Source: Candidatus Schekmanbacteria bacterium (GTDB taxonomy: Bacteria; CSSED10-310; JACPHN01). From it: a stretch of DNA of 31,708 nt. Each line of letters begins with the position of its first letter. The stretch's first letter is position 1. Below the pieces are notes generated by a model. The model was not told where the DNA came from, made no database searches, and worked only from the letters and a program-made list of their open reading frames with translations. Both the position numbers and the translations under genes were made by a program. The DNA lies in contig JACPHN010000028.1 of the NCBI GenBank assembly GCA_016188575.1, positions 1 to 31,708 on the forward strand, given 5' to 3'. Positions 8,892-17,616 of the stretch are shown here, in pieces.

Positions 8892-11364
8892 CAGCGCACC
8901 CTGTGGCGAGCGCGGCGGGCGCATGCCCGCCAGCGCCTCCGCTCCGGCGCGTCCGTCGCCTCGTTCCTTTTTGCACCGCCGCGGCGGCGAGCGCCGTGGC
9001 AAGGCCCAGCGCCACCGCCTGCCCGCGACTCCTCAGAGGTTCCAGCAGCGGCACGTCCTGTTCCGTCAGCTCGCCCTCGTATACCCCCGAGCTCGTCGCC
9101 ACGTCGATGATGAAGATGAAGCCTCGGCCGTCCGGCGCCTCGCGAGTGATACCGGCGATCGCTTCGATGACGAGGCCCTGCAGGCCGGAGTACAACGGCG
9201 ACTCGGCAGCTTCGGCGGCGCCGGCGTCGACGGCATAGACGTCCGCTCCGCATCCGAAGATCGCGCGCTCGCTCGCCGGATCCACCGCCACGGCGCTGCA
9301 GTAGGACACGTCATCCGGGAAGTCGATCCCGGTCCAGGATCGCCCGCCATCGAGGCTGCGCGCTGCCACGCCGTTTCCCGCCGCGGCTGCCGCGCGGCCC
9401 GCCGCCCATACGTGCTGCGGCGCCGCCGCGCTGCGTCCGAGGCCGAAAACGCGCATCTCGCTCACTGTTCCGGTCGCCGCCGTCCATGTTGCGCCGTCCG
9501 GTTCCAGGACCCAAGCCCCCTGACCGACGCCTTCGCCAGTCTCCCAGGGCTGTAGCCCGAGCCCGGCGATCGCGATCGGTATGCCGTCCCGGACCGCCGC
9601 CGCGGGCGCCGCGCTGACCGCATTGACCTGCCAGCTCGCGGTTCCGGGCATAAGGGCCCAGGCGATGCCGTCGGGAGATTCGTAGACGCCGCTCTGGTCG
9701 CTGCTCGCCACCGCGTTGGCAGCGCCGAGGTAGTACGCGGAACCCGAAGCCGCCGCCAAGTCCGTAAGTGCGGTTTCGTCACTGCTGGCCGGTAGCACGA
9801 TGGCCCAGGTGTCGCCGCCGTCGGTGCTGCGAAAGAGCTTCCGCCCGCCCGCGAAGACAATCGCCTGATTGGCCGGATCCACGCTCACGACCGCGCCTTC
9901 TTTGGGGCCCGAAAGCGGCTGCCAGGTGACCGCTCCATCAGTGGAGCGGTAAACCCGCTGTTCGGCGCCGGCATAGCGGGTTGCGACCCGGCGCTGGCCG
10001 CCGCCTTCCCTGAATTCAATGCCGGTGCGCCATCGGCGTGACGACGCCTCCCGCTGTTCCTCCCCCTGCTCGTGGGGGGAAGTGAGGTAGGAGGTCTTCG
10101 TAATGCGATTTCCCCGCAGCCCGTAGTCGACCCGGCCGTGGATCCAGGCTCCCTCGGGGGCGTCGCCAGGAGCCACTGCCACCGCCCGCGTGTGCAAGGT
10201 CTTGAGGTTGTGGTTGGCGAGCCGCCAGGGATTCGCATCACTGTCGCTGTCGCGGATCGCTAGCCCTTCCGGAACCGCGGCATACATGCGCGCCGGGATG
10301 GCTCCGGCTGCAAGACTCCAACCGATGATGGCGCCACCGTCTGTCGCGCTCACGCCGGACTCCGTGGGAAAGGTTGACCACGATCCTCCCGCCGTGGTCG
10401 AGTACCCGACGCCGGCGAGCAAGCGCCCCGCGTCGTCGTAGTAGATCTTGCCCTCGCCGCCGGGGGGAGCCGCGGCGAGGGCGACCGGAGCGCCTTCGCC
10501 GGTAATTCGATAGACGACGTTGTTGGCCAGGCCAAGGTAAACAACGTGTGCGGTGGGGTCCGCGGCGCTCGCCGACCGTGGATCGGCGGCGGCGGCGTAG
10601 AACGCGATCCCGTCACCGAGCGAGACGAGAACTTTCGCGGCCGGCTCCTGCCCCTCCGCATAGCGAACCAGTGCGCGGCTGGCGGTCAACTGGCCGCTCG
10701 TGGATAGCGCCGTCAGATACAGCAGCCGCCCGCGGTCATACACGGCAACGTGGGTAATGCGGGTGCTCTCGCCGAAGCCGACGGTGGCGAGGTCGAGGAG
10801 CGGGCTCCACGATTCGCCGTTACCGCGATAGAGTACCGCCTCGACGGCCAGCAACAGCGGATTGACGGGGTCGGCGACGTCGAGCGCCAGCGCCGTCAGC
10901 ACTCCGGCCGGGACGCCTTGCAGCCGCTGCCAGCTCTGGCCGGCGTCCATCGACCGAAAGAGCGCGCCGATTTGATCCTCCGGAGCGGTGCGCGTGAGCT
11001 CGTACAGGGTCTCCGCGGCGGCATCGGCGACGAGGTCGCCGATGTTGAAGGAGCCGGCGGCGTGGTTGAGCTCCCACGCCAGCGCGGCGGGGGCTCGCGT
11101 GCCGTCGGCGGCAAAAATGTCAAAAGGACCTTGCATGAGCGCAAAAAGCGAGAGGTCGGCGCGCCGGGGGCGAGCGGCGGGCAGCGGGGGAAGCACGGCC
11201 ACGGCGCGCGGGCGGCCGCCTTCGAGCCCGAGATCGCGCATTCCCGGCATGATCTCGGCAGCGCCGCCGAGCGCGGTGATGGCCAGCTCCAGGAGGGCCG
11301 TCACGACCACCGCGACCCCGCGCCCGCAGCGGGGCCTACCGGCTGAGGTCCGCCGCCGCTTCAT
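8866..11364 (-). CDS. Secreted Asp-box (BNR/Ycf48-like) beta-propeller protein with C-terminal hydrophobic segment
   Basis: The protein has about 832 residues. The start ATG 11364 has GAGG six bases upstream; ATG 11376 is an alternative. Either start lies within the 3' end of the kinase gene, so translation is probably coupled. An Arg-rich start plus hydrophobic stretch (VAVVVTALLELAITALGGA) is a signal peptide. Asp-box signatures repeat along the chain: LFRSMDAGQSWQRL, VYRSTDGAVTWQPL, LFRSTDGGDTWAIV and SLDGGRSWTGI. These are typical of exo-alpha-sialidase-like and photosystem-II-assembly-like propellers that bind ligands or partners rather than proving catalysis. A hydrophobic helix (VALGLATALAAAAV) and basic tail near the end suggest an anchor. 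Around residues 420-450 a palindromic repeat lies in frame and adds a charged, low-complexity loop. It is the last gene of a three-gene operon, and a sensory or envelope role is inferred. Confidence 0.75.
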   Translation of the reverse strand: MKRRRTSAGRPRCGRGVAVVVTALLELAITALGGAAEIMPGMRDLGLEGGRPRAVAVLPPLPAARPRRADLSLFALMQGPFDIFAADGTRAPAALAWELNHAAGSFNIGDLVADAAAETLYELTRTAPEDQIGALFRSMDAGQSWQRLQGVPAGVLTALALDVADPVNPLLLAVEAVLYRGNGESWSPLLDLATVGFGESTRITHVAVYDRGRLLYLTALSTSGQLTASRALVRYAEGQEPAAKVLVSLGDGIAFYAAAADPRSASAADPTAHVVYLGLANNVVYRITGEGAPVALAAAPPGGEGKIYYDDAGRLLAGVGYSTTAGGSWSTFPTESGVSATDGGAIIGWSLAAGAIPARMYAAVPEGLAIRDSDSDANPWRLANHNLKTLHTRAVAVAPGDAPEGAWIHGRVDYGLRGNRITKTSYLTSPHEQGEEQREASSRRWRTGIEFREGGGQRRVATRYAGAEQRVYRSTDGAVTWQPLSGPKEGAVVSVDPANQAIVFAGGRKLFRSTDGGDTWAIVLPASSDETALTDLAAASGSAYYLGAANAVASSDQSGVYESPDGIAWALMPGTASWQVNAVSAAPAAAVRDGIPIAIAGLGLQPWETGEGVGQGAWVLEPDGATWTAATGTVSEMRVFGLGRSAAAPQHVWAAGRAAAAAGNGVAARSLDGGRSWTGIDFPDDVSYCSAVAVDPASERAIFGCGADVYAVDAGAAEAAESPLYSGLQGLVIEAIAGITREAPDGRGFIFIIDVATSSGVYEGELTEQDVPLLEPLRSRGQAVALGLATALAAAAVQKGTRRRTRRSGGAGGHAPAALATGCAATARRCRP
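10046..10095 (-). repeat. G/C-rich palindromic repeat inside the propeller gene
   Basis: TCCCCC (10061-10066) pairs with GGGGGGA (10074-10080), and an outer CCTCC (10046-10050) pairs with GGAGG (10091-10095). Read on the minus strand it begins ACCTCACTTCCCCC, close to the palindrome at 22194-22238 and related to the one at 20496-20530. It is translated as the charged loop TSPHEQGEEQREA. Confidence 0.5.
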
Positions 11365-14300
11365 GTCCGACCTCATTAATGTTCGTCGCGTCCTGTCGCT
11401 GCCGCTCGGTGAAGGCCGCCAAGAGCCTGTCGACCCGCATCCTGGCCTCGTGCCGCGGCGGTATTGTTGCGGCGAGGGCTGCGGCCGCCGCGAGCTGCTC
11501 TGAGGCCTCCTCGCCCGCTTCGCGCCGCGCCAGACCCTCTTCGATCTGGCACATCGCCAGCCCCGCCTCGTCCGCCGGCGTGGCCGCTCCCGTGGCGAAA
11601 TCCACCCGGGCGCGCGCGATGACCGACCGCCGCACCGCTGCCGGGACACCGCTCAGTCGCTGCTGCTCGAGGCTCCCGAGCAGACACATTCCCGCCCCGG
11701 AGCGATCCCCGAGCTCTCGATAGATAGCGCCAGCCTGCTCGTAGCTCGCCGCGCTCTGCGCGCGCTCGCCGCGGCTGCCGCGAAGCTCCGCCATGTTGCG
11801 CATGGTGCGCGCCTCCGTGTATCGGTCGCCTACCGCTCGCAACGCGGCCAGCGACTCCTCGTAACAATCCCAGGCCGCCTCGGCCTGGCCCTGATTGCCG
11901 ATAGCATAGGCCAGATTTGCAAGAACCGTGCCTTCCGTCGTGCGATCTCCGATCTCCCGTAGGATCGCGAGCGTGTCGCGCAGCACCGCTTCCATCTCCG
12001 CGAACAGCCCTCGCTCGCCGTGGATTCCGGCCAGACAGGCCAGGTTGATCGCTTGCCAACGCCGGTCTTTCGCGGCCTCACTCAGCGCGATCGCCTCGCG
12101 CGTCAGCTCCTCGGCCTCGCCAGCTTCTCCTGCCTCCCACCGCATCGCCGCCAAGGTGTTGAGACAGCGCGCCTGGCCGATGGCACTGCCGTTTTTCTGC
12201 TGGAGACGGAGCGCGCGAAACCCAAAGGTGATCGCTCGGCCGAGCTCACCGCGGTTCTTGAGTACCCCGGCGAGCAAATTATGCGTGTGCGCCTCCTTAT
12301 CTGGTCTCCCGAGCCGCTGCCACAGCTCCAGGGCGCGCTGCCCCTGCTCCCACGCGGCCGCATAGCGACCTTGGCGCCAGGCGACGCTGGCGCTGCCCTG
12401 CCAGCCCTCCGCGAGCAGGGCGCCGTCGCCAGCCTGCTCGGCGCCAGCCAGCAGCTCGTCGTACGCCGCCTGTGCGGGCGCCAGTCGTCCGACCGCGTAG
12501 AGCGTGCCCGCGTATTCGGCGAGCGCCGCCAACCGCCGCTCTCCGCCGCCGCCCGCCAGGTCCAGCAGCGTCCGATAGTGCGCTTCCGCCGCTCGCAGGT
12601 CATATCGCTCGCGCTCCCAACGAGCCGCCGCGAGGTAGTGTTCGGCGGCTCTGGAGGCGTTGCCGGCCTGTGCCCAGTGCCACGCTAGCCGCGCAAAATG
12701 GCCCGGCACGGACCTGTCCCCGTTGCTTTCCAGCAGCTCCGCCGCCCGGGCGTGCAGCGCCGCGCGCGCCGCCACCGGCAGCCGCTCGTAGGCGGCGAGT
12801 TGCATGCTGCCGTGGCGAAAGGCGAGGTAGCCGGCGTCTTCGTGGTCGAGGATCTGATGTCGCGACAGCTCGTGGATGGCCGCGCTGATGGTCGTTTCTC
12901 CATCACCGCCGAGCAGGGCCGACAACAGCGCCTTCTCGAGACGCGCCCCGAGCACCGCCGCGGCGTCGACCACGGCGCTCACCGCGGGCGGCAACAGCTC
13001 CAGCCGCCGCAGCAACATCTCGCATAACGAATCCGGAAGCGGCAGTGGCCGTCCGCATGATCCCGCTTCCCGCTCGCCACCCAGGTCTGTCGGGCAATGC
13101 CAGTGGCCGCTGTTGTCGCGCTCGATCAACCCCTGTGCGACCGCCGCGCGCACGTACTCCGCGACAAACAGCGGGTTTCCTCCGGTGCGCCTGGCCAGCG
13201 CCGCCGCGAAGATCGCCGGCACCGGCCGCAGCGCCAGCATGTCGCCCACCACTTCGCCGACGTCGTCGCCGTCGAGCGCTCCGACCGCAATCACCTCGAG
13301 CTCCGGAAACACCCCCTGCAGCGCGTCCAGACCCGCCAGCGGCTCGTCCCGGCACGCAAGGACGACCAGGAGGTGGGCCTGCCGCCGCTGTCGCGCCGCC
13401 CGCGCCAGGGCGGCGAGCGCCTCCCACGATAGCTCGTCGGCGGCCTGAACGTCGTCCAACAGCAAGGCGACCGTCTGATCTTCCGCCACGGCGAGCACCG
13501 TGTCCACCAGGCAGCCGTGCAGGCGGGCGCGCGCGAGACCCTCCGGCAGACTTGCCGCCGGCGCGGCGTCGGGCGCTCCCGGAAGCTCCCACAAGCACGG
13601 GGCGAAGGGCGCAATCACTGCCAGGCGGTCGCCGAAGAACGCCCGCGTGACGCCTTCGCCCCCCGCGATGCACGAGTCCGCGATCGCCCGCAGCGGCTTC
13701 TGAAACAACCCGAGCGGCGGGCAGTCCCGTGGGTCCGCTTCCCCCAGGAGCAACCGGGCGGAGTGGTGGCGGCTGAAGGCGGCGAGCTCCTTGAGCAACC
13801 GCGTCTTCCCGGTGCCGCTTTCTCCTCGCAGTACCGCGCCCGAGAGATCGCCTGCAAGCGACTTCGCGAGCGCCCGTTCCAGACGGTCCAAAGCGTGACG
13901 CCGGCCGACGCAGCGGGCGCGGTAGACGTACGGCCGCGGCCGCGGCGGGGTGACCGGCCACGCGACCGGCGGCACTCCCAGCGCGGCCAGGCCATGATCG
14001 ACGACGTCCGCGTACCCGATGCGGTCCGCGGGCTTCTTCGCGAGCAGCCCCGCGACCAGCTCGCCAAGCCGCGGCGGGAGCCCCGGAGCTACGGACAGCA
14101 ACGCGGGCGGCGCCCCGCTGCAGTGACCGCGAATGATCTGCTGCCGGGTGCCGACGTGCGGTGGGCGCTGCGCGCACAGCTCGAAGAGGATGCAGCCGAG
14201 CGAGTACAGGTCGGACCGCGCGTCGGGCGGTTCACCGCGCAGGACCTCCGGCGAAATATAGCTGAGCGTGCCGCCGCCGAAGGTCGCGGTGAGCGCTTCC

Positions 14301-14839
14301 CGGGCGGCGCTTCCGGCCTTGCCGATGGCCGCCGACACCTGCGCGGCCAGGCCAAAATCGACGAGCACCGGGACGCCTTGAGGCGACACGATGATGTTCG
14401 AAGGCTTCAAGTCGCCGTGGCAGAATCCCTCGCCATGCAGGTAGGAAAGCGCATGACACAGCCCGCGGGCCAGGGTGAGCAGCGCCAACAGCCGCGCCGG
14501 CACGGACCGCAGGCCGTCGTCTTGCGACTCTCGGGGTTGGTGGCTCTCCAGAGTATTTCCCCGCACGTACTCCGCGGCAAACCAGGGGCACCCGAGCGTC
14601 GTTCCGACGTCCAGAATGCGCGCGATGCCGGGGTGCCGGAGCTCGCCGAGCGCGCGGATTTCCCGGCGGAGAGCGAGCATCGTGAGCTCGTCGCCGGCCG
14701 GGACAGTCTTGACGGCGGCGTGCTTCCCGGAGGCGCAATGCACCGCTTCATAGACCACGCCCATTCCCCCGGCGCCAAGCCGTCTCAGCAGGCGATATGG
14801 GCCTACTTGCTGTCGCGGTTCGTCGATAGGTGCCGCCAT
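11336..14839 (-). CDS. Ser/Thr protein kinase fused to AAA-type ATPase and TPR repeats
   Basis: The protein has 1167 residues and no signal peptide, so it is cytoplasmic. Residues 1-290 are a Hanks-type kinase: P-loop GAGGMG 22-27, Lys44, catalytic loop HGDLKPSN 141-148, DFG 161-163, SPE 196-198 and Asp210. The usual HRD reads HGD, losing the Arg that normally contacts the phosphorylated activation loop, so control may differ. Residues about 310-650 form a signalling ATPase with Walker A GESGTGKT 339-346 and Walker B VALLLDD 457-463. From about 720 onward TPR-like helical pairs dominate (AEHYLAAARWERERYDLRAAEAHYR, GNQGQAEAAWDCYEESLAAL). This architecture is known from myxobacterial and actinobacterial (PknK-type) regulators. 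It overlaps the activator gene by 37 bases and the propeller gene by 29, so all three form one operon. It probably senses a signal and phosphorylates a transcription factor, perhaps its neighbour. Confidence 0.9.
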   Translation of the reverse strand: MAAPIDEPRQQVGPYRLLRRLGAGGMGVVYEAVHCASGKHAAVKTVPAGDELTMLALRREIRALGELRHPGIARILDVGTTLGCPWFAAEYVRGNTLESHQPRESQDDGLRSVPARLLALLTLARGLCHALSYLHGEGFCHGDLKPSNIIVSPQGVPVLVDFGLAAQVSAAIGKAGSAAREALTATFGGGTLSYISPEVLRGEPPDARSDLYSLGCILFELCAQRPPHVGTRQQIIRGHCSGAPPALLSVAPGLPPRLGELVAGLLAKKPADRIGYADVVDHGLAALGVPPVAWPVTPPRPRPYVYRARCVGRRHALDRLERALAKSLAGDLSGAVLRGESGTGKTRLLKELAAFSRHHSARLLLGEADPRDCPPLGLFQKPLRAIADSCIAGGEGVTRAFFGDRLAVIAPFAPCLWELPGAPDAAPAASLPEGLARARLHGCLVDTVLAVAEDQTVALLLDDVQAADELSWEALAALARAARQRRQAHLLVVLACRDEPLAGLDALQGVFPELEVIAVGALDGDDVGEVVGDMLALRPVPAIFAAALARRTGGNPLFVAEYVRAAVAQGLIERDNSGHWHCPTDLGGEREAGSCGRPLPLPDSLCEMLLRRLELLPPAVSAVVDAAAVLGARLEKALLSALLGGDGETTISAAIHELSRHQILDHEDAGYLAFRHGSMQLAAYERLPVAARAALHARAAELLESNGDRSVPGHFARLAWHWAQAGNASRAAEHYLAAARWERERYDLRAAEAHYRTLLDLAGGGGERRLAALAEYAGTLYAVGRLAPAQAAYDELLAGAEQAGDGALLAEGWQGSASVAWRQGRYAAAWEQGQRALELWQRLGRPDKEAHTHNLLAGVLKNRGELGRAITFGFRALRLQQKNGSAIGQARCLNTLAAMRWEAGEAGEAEELTREAIALSEAAKDRRWQAINLACLAGIHGERGLFAEMEAVLRDTLAILREIGDRTTEGTVLANLAYAIGNQGQAEAAWDCYEESLAALRAVGDRYTEARTMRNMAELRGSRGERAQSAASYEQAGAIYRELGDRSGAGMCLLGSLEQQRLSGVPAAVRRSVIARARVDFATGAATPADEAGLAMCQIEEGLARREAGEEASEQLAAAAALAATIPPRHEARMRVDRLLAAFTERQRQDATNINEVGHEAAADLSR

Positions 14840-16512
14840 GTATTGCTGATGCGATGCTTGCGCATCCGGCTGGTAATTCCATTTCTCGGCATGCCGAGCG
14901 CGTCCGCGGCCCGCACCACGATGCCCGCGTGACGCCGCAGTGCGAGCTCGATCAGCTCTTTCTCGGCCGCCTGCGCGCGCGCTTGCAAACGGTGAAGCCG
15001 CGCGAACGAACCGGCTAGATCCTCGGGGTCGACGGCCAACGGATCGGCCTCGGTTGTCGTCGCGGCTGCCGCTGCCACCAGTGCGGCTGCTGCCGCAGCC
15101 TGCGCGAGCGCGCCTCCGTCGCCCGGCGCGCCCGCGGCGCTCTCGCTCTCCTGCAGAAAGGGCTCACAGTGCTCGGGAATCAGCACGCTGCTCTCTGCAT
15201 CCGCCATCAATGCCTGCGCCGCTGCCCGCATCAGCATGTACTGAAGCGTGCGAAAGTTACCGGGCCACGAATGATCCTCCAGGCTGAGCCAGGTGCGCAG
15301 TCGCGCCGACAGCGCCCACGTGCGATCGCCGTAGAGCCGCCGCAAGAACGCCTCGGAGAGCGCCGGAATGTCCTCGCGACGCGCCCGCAACGGCGGCAGC
15401 TCGACGACGGCACCCGCCAGGCGGTAGTACAAGTCCTGGCGGAGCCGGCCGTCGCGGATGGCCGCAGCCACGTCGCCATTGATTCCCGCGAGCACGCGGG
15501 CGACGGCCCGCTTGGGCTCCGGATGCTCCCAGCCGAGAGGCTCGAAGGTGCCCTCTTGAAGGAAATCCAGCAGCAGCGGCTGCACCCAGGCCGGGAAATT
15601 GAGCAGCTCGTCAAAGAACACCGTGCCCCCGGCAGCGAGCTCGACCTTGCCGCGCCGGTCCTTGGCCGAACCCGTGTAGGCACCGCGGACGTGGCCGAAA
15701 AGCTCGGAGCGCACCGTGTTGCGGTCGTCACCCTGGCCCAGGTTGACGCGGACGAACGGGAGCTTGCCGCTGGCGGCGGCCAATGACCGCGCAAACAAGG
15801 TTTTTCCCGTGCCGGACTCCGCGAGCAGCAAGATGGGTGCGTTGGTGTGCAAGACGGGGAGAATCGCGCGCCGCACCTGGGCCATGCTGGCCGGCGCGAG
15901 CAGATCTTGCAGCGCGGGGGTCCCCGGGGGCGCCGCGATCGGCACCGCGCCGAGCGCGCGCTGGTGCGCCGACTGCAGGCGCTCGTGTTGGCTGAGGACC
16001 AGGCCGATCAGGTCGCACGCGACGCGGAACAGCTCGCGAGCCGCGGGACCCGGCCTGGCCTCGCCACTGGCATAGTCCACGTATGCGACGGCGCGCAGTG
16101 AGCCCGGCACCGGGCACAGTGCCGGCAGCGCGCCGCGCTCAGGCCCGGCGGCCGCCGCCGCGCGCCGAATCGGTCCCGCCATGGCGCTGGCGATGCCGAA
16201 TAGTGCAAAACTCTCGGCACCGGAGTCACCGGCGTCCGCGAACACCAGCTCGCCCGTTTCGAGCACCTGCTGGACCGTGGTCCGGCTAATGCGGGCGAAG
16301 TCGGCAGCGGGAAGGCGGTGCGCACGGGAGCGGGCATGCACGGGCACAGGCGTGCCATCGCCGCCGATATTCAGCAACTTTCCCCGCGCCGCGCCGACCG
16401 CGGCGATGAGCTGGTCCAGCGTCACGGCGACCACGTCGTCCACATCGAGCGCGCTGTGGACTTCGCTGATGAGCTCGCGGAGACGGTCGAGCGCGGATGA
16501 GATGGATTGCAT
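14803..16512 (-). CDS. Sigma-54-type transcriptional activator (GAF-like, AAA+, Fis-type HTH)
   Basis: The protein has 569 residues. Residues about 8-180 look like a GAF sensory domain. The AAA+ core has Walker A AESGTGKT 231-238, Walker B GGTVFFDE 295-302 and the arginine-finger segment LRQDLYYRL 357-365. A Fis-type helix-turn-helix lies at 520-556 (RRHAGIVVRAADALGMPRNGI). The sigma-54 contact loop, usually GAFTGA, reads GAYTGS at 277-282; Tyr is tolerated in known proteins, but the final Ser is unusual, so contact with sigma-54 may be altered. An Ala-rich low-complexity linker (about 465-487) separates core and HTH. It is the first gene of the minus-strand operon, and the kinase start lies within its 3' end, which suggests the kinase tunes this activator or the reverse. 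No Shine-Dalgarno stronger than AAGG or AGGA was seen. Confidence 0.9.
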   Translation of the reverse strand: MQSISSALDRLRELISEVHSALDVDDVVAVTLDQLIAAVGAARGKLLNIGGDGTPVPVHARSRAHRLPAADFARISRTTVQQVLETGELVFADAGDSGAESFALFGIASAMAGPIRRAAAAAGPERGALPALCPVPGSLRAVAYVDYASGEARPGPAARELFRVACDLIGLVLSQHERLQSAHQRALGAVPIAAPPGTPALQDLLAPASMAQVRRAILPVLHTNAPILLLAESGTGKTLFARSLAAASGKLPFVRVNLGQGDDRNTVRSELFGHVRGAYTGSAKDRRGKVELAAGGTVFFDELLNFPAWVQPLLLDFLQEGTFEPLGWEHPEPKRAVARVLAGINGDVAAAIRDGRLRQDLYYRLAGAVVELPPLRARREDIPALSEAFLRRLYGDRTWALSARLRTWLSLEDHSWPGNFRTLQYMLMRAAAQALMADAESSVLIPEHCEPFLQESESAAGAPGDGGALAQAAAAAALVAAAAATTTEADPLAVDPEDLAGSFARLHRLQARAQAAEKELIELALRRHAGIVVRAADALGMPRNGITSRMRKHRISNTWRHLSTNRDSK

Positions 16513-16915
16513 GGCCTTGAGATCCTACTGCTTCTCACGTGCCTTGTCCACGCGCTCGCCCACCCCACACCCGCCCCGATCGCGGGCGCCAACAGCGTGG
16601 CCGGTGTAAAGACCGGAACGATACCGAAATCGACCGTCGTCAGCGCCAGGTAGTGGACGCCGCGACCGCAGCTTCCCGCGAGCAACCGATCGGCGCTGGG
16701 ACATTGACGGCTCGATTCCGCACAAACGTGGTCTTTCTCTCTCCCAGAGGGGGGCGTGGTTTGTCCCCGGTCTTTGACAAGGCTTTTCCTGCTGAAATCG
16801 CGCGTGAAACGAGGTCAGGTTGAGGGCATGCAACGTAACAGCCGCTAGCGTTTGACCGAGCAACCGACAAGGCCCACACTTCTTTCGCTCTCGCGAGCAT
16901 CCAACTCATCTGGAT

Positions 16916-16990
16916 TCAGACTCCACGCGCCTGCGAGCCTAAGGACATCCTCTTCTTCGGCAAAACGGCAATGAGCAGGGCGATCTTCAT
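16916..16990 (-). other. Short open frame placed like an integron cassette gene, probably a remnant
   Basis: The ATG lies 15 bases after the GTTAGGC end of the attC-like site on the minus strand, with AGGAAG as a possible Shine-Dalgarno. The frame encodes MKIALLIAVLPKKRMSLGSQ and four more residues before TGA. The spacing is what one expects for the first gene after an attC site. The peptide is too short to assign and may be decay of a longer gene or chance. Confidence 0.3.
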
Positions 16991-17005
16991 CTCGTTCTTC
17001 CTGTC

Positions 17006-17089
17006 GCCTAACGGGGCGCCGGGTCAGCGACAGGGTCCGGAGGTAGTTTACTACCGCAGGGCGCTGTCCGCTGTAGCCGGCTGTTAGCA
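17006..17089 (-). repeat. Candidate integron attC-like recombination site
   Basis: On the minus strand the 84-base element starts with TGCTAAC and ends with GTTAGGC, the latter fitting the attC consensus GTTRRRY. Between them lie nested complementary arms in attC order: CCGG, CAGCG, CAG, GGTAGT, a two-base loop AA, then ACTACC, CTG, CGCTG and CCGG, with unequal interruptions (GA against T). The length is within the known attC range. The opening box matches RYYYAAC poorly. No integrase gene is in the window, so this would be a lone site. Confidence 0.4.
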
Positions 17090-17334
17090 ACCCTATCGGT
17101 TCTCGAATTCATGGAGCGCCCTTTGCGCATGTGTTCACCCTCCTTCCCCCCGCACCTCGGATTGACTGTGGGCGCGAATACTTTGCAGTGGCGCAATGAC
17201 ACGGGCGACTTCTTGCTCATCCCGACAAAGCGGCTGACATGCGTCCCGCCCCGGCGCCGGCCGAAGTGTCCCACGCGAGCTCGCGGAGGGTCGCCGCCGG
17301 CGGCGGCCCGGAGAAGGGGTGGAACGCGATCGCG

Positions 17335-17600
17335 CCAACATGACGCGCAGCGCCCGCGGTACGGTCGCGGTCCCTGACAAGAATGCCCGGTAGCAGGCCG
17401 CTGCGAACGTGGGCTGATTGGCAGGCGTGAGCGCCGCGACGTAATGAAGATCCGCCTCGTCGAGCAGCTTCTGGTTTGCCCGAGAAGCGTTGTTGCCGCA
17501 GTCGCACCCGAAGGTGACCTGCTTGACGTCGGCGATGAGCTCGCCCTGGCGCCCGCCTCGCTCTCCGAGGGTTTCCGGACAGTAGGGAAAAGCCGTGCGA
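17335..17600 (-). pseudogene. Transposase remnant (IS1634/IS4-like DDE type)
   Basis: A minus-strand frame contains GELIADVKQVTFGCDCGNN, then ANQKLLDEADLHYVAALTP and YRAFL. This resembles the central 'VTLVYDxGNNSxxNxxLLDEAxLHYVxALTP' block of IS1634-like transposases, including the acidic residue after the beta strand. Flanking parts of the enzyme are missing or lie in other frames, and the end runs into non-homologous sequence, so it is a fragment. It ends just before the YbjN-like gene's 3' end. Assignment is from memory of the family and should be treated as moderate. Confidence 0.5.
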
Positions 17601-17616
17601 CGCTCGTAAACTCGCG

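Larger units (their letters stand above)
16513..17334. other. Gene-poor intergenic region
   Basis: No convincing gene lies between the activator start and the transposase remnant. Open frames such as those at 16422-16685 and 16845-17090 (-) have no family-like features. The region holds a candidate attC-like site (17006-17089), a 24-codon cassette-like frame (16916-16990, -) and a G-rich stretch near 16740-16760. GTAACAGCCG near 16835-16844 echoes the attC-like end but has no partner. Confidence 0.5.

Noticed and set aside
6975-9002. 675-codon open frame on the minus strand opposite the hydrolase gene
   Set aside because: It mirrors a GC-rich gene with a good Shine-Dalgarno and signal peptide on the other strand; its translation is Gly/Arg/Ala-rich with no family pattern.
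16513-16560. Possible sigma-54 promoter (GG-N10-GC) before the activator gene
   Set aside because: The spacing fits GGCACGTGAGAAGC, but the -12 box has AA instead of TT, so it is too weak to list.
16422-16685. Small minus-strand frame with a hydrophobic stretch ahead of the activator
   Set aside because: It overlaps the activator in another frame, and its second half is a shadow; no Shine-Dalgarno or family pattern.
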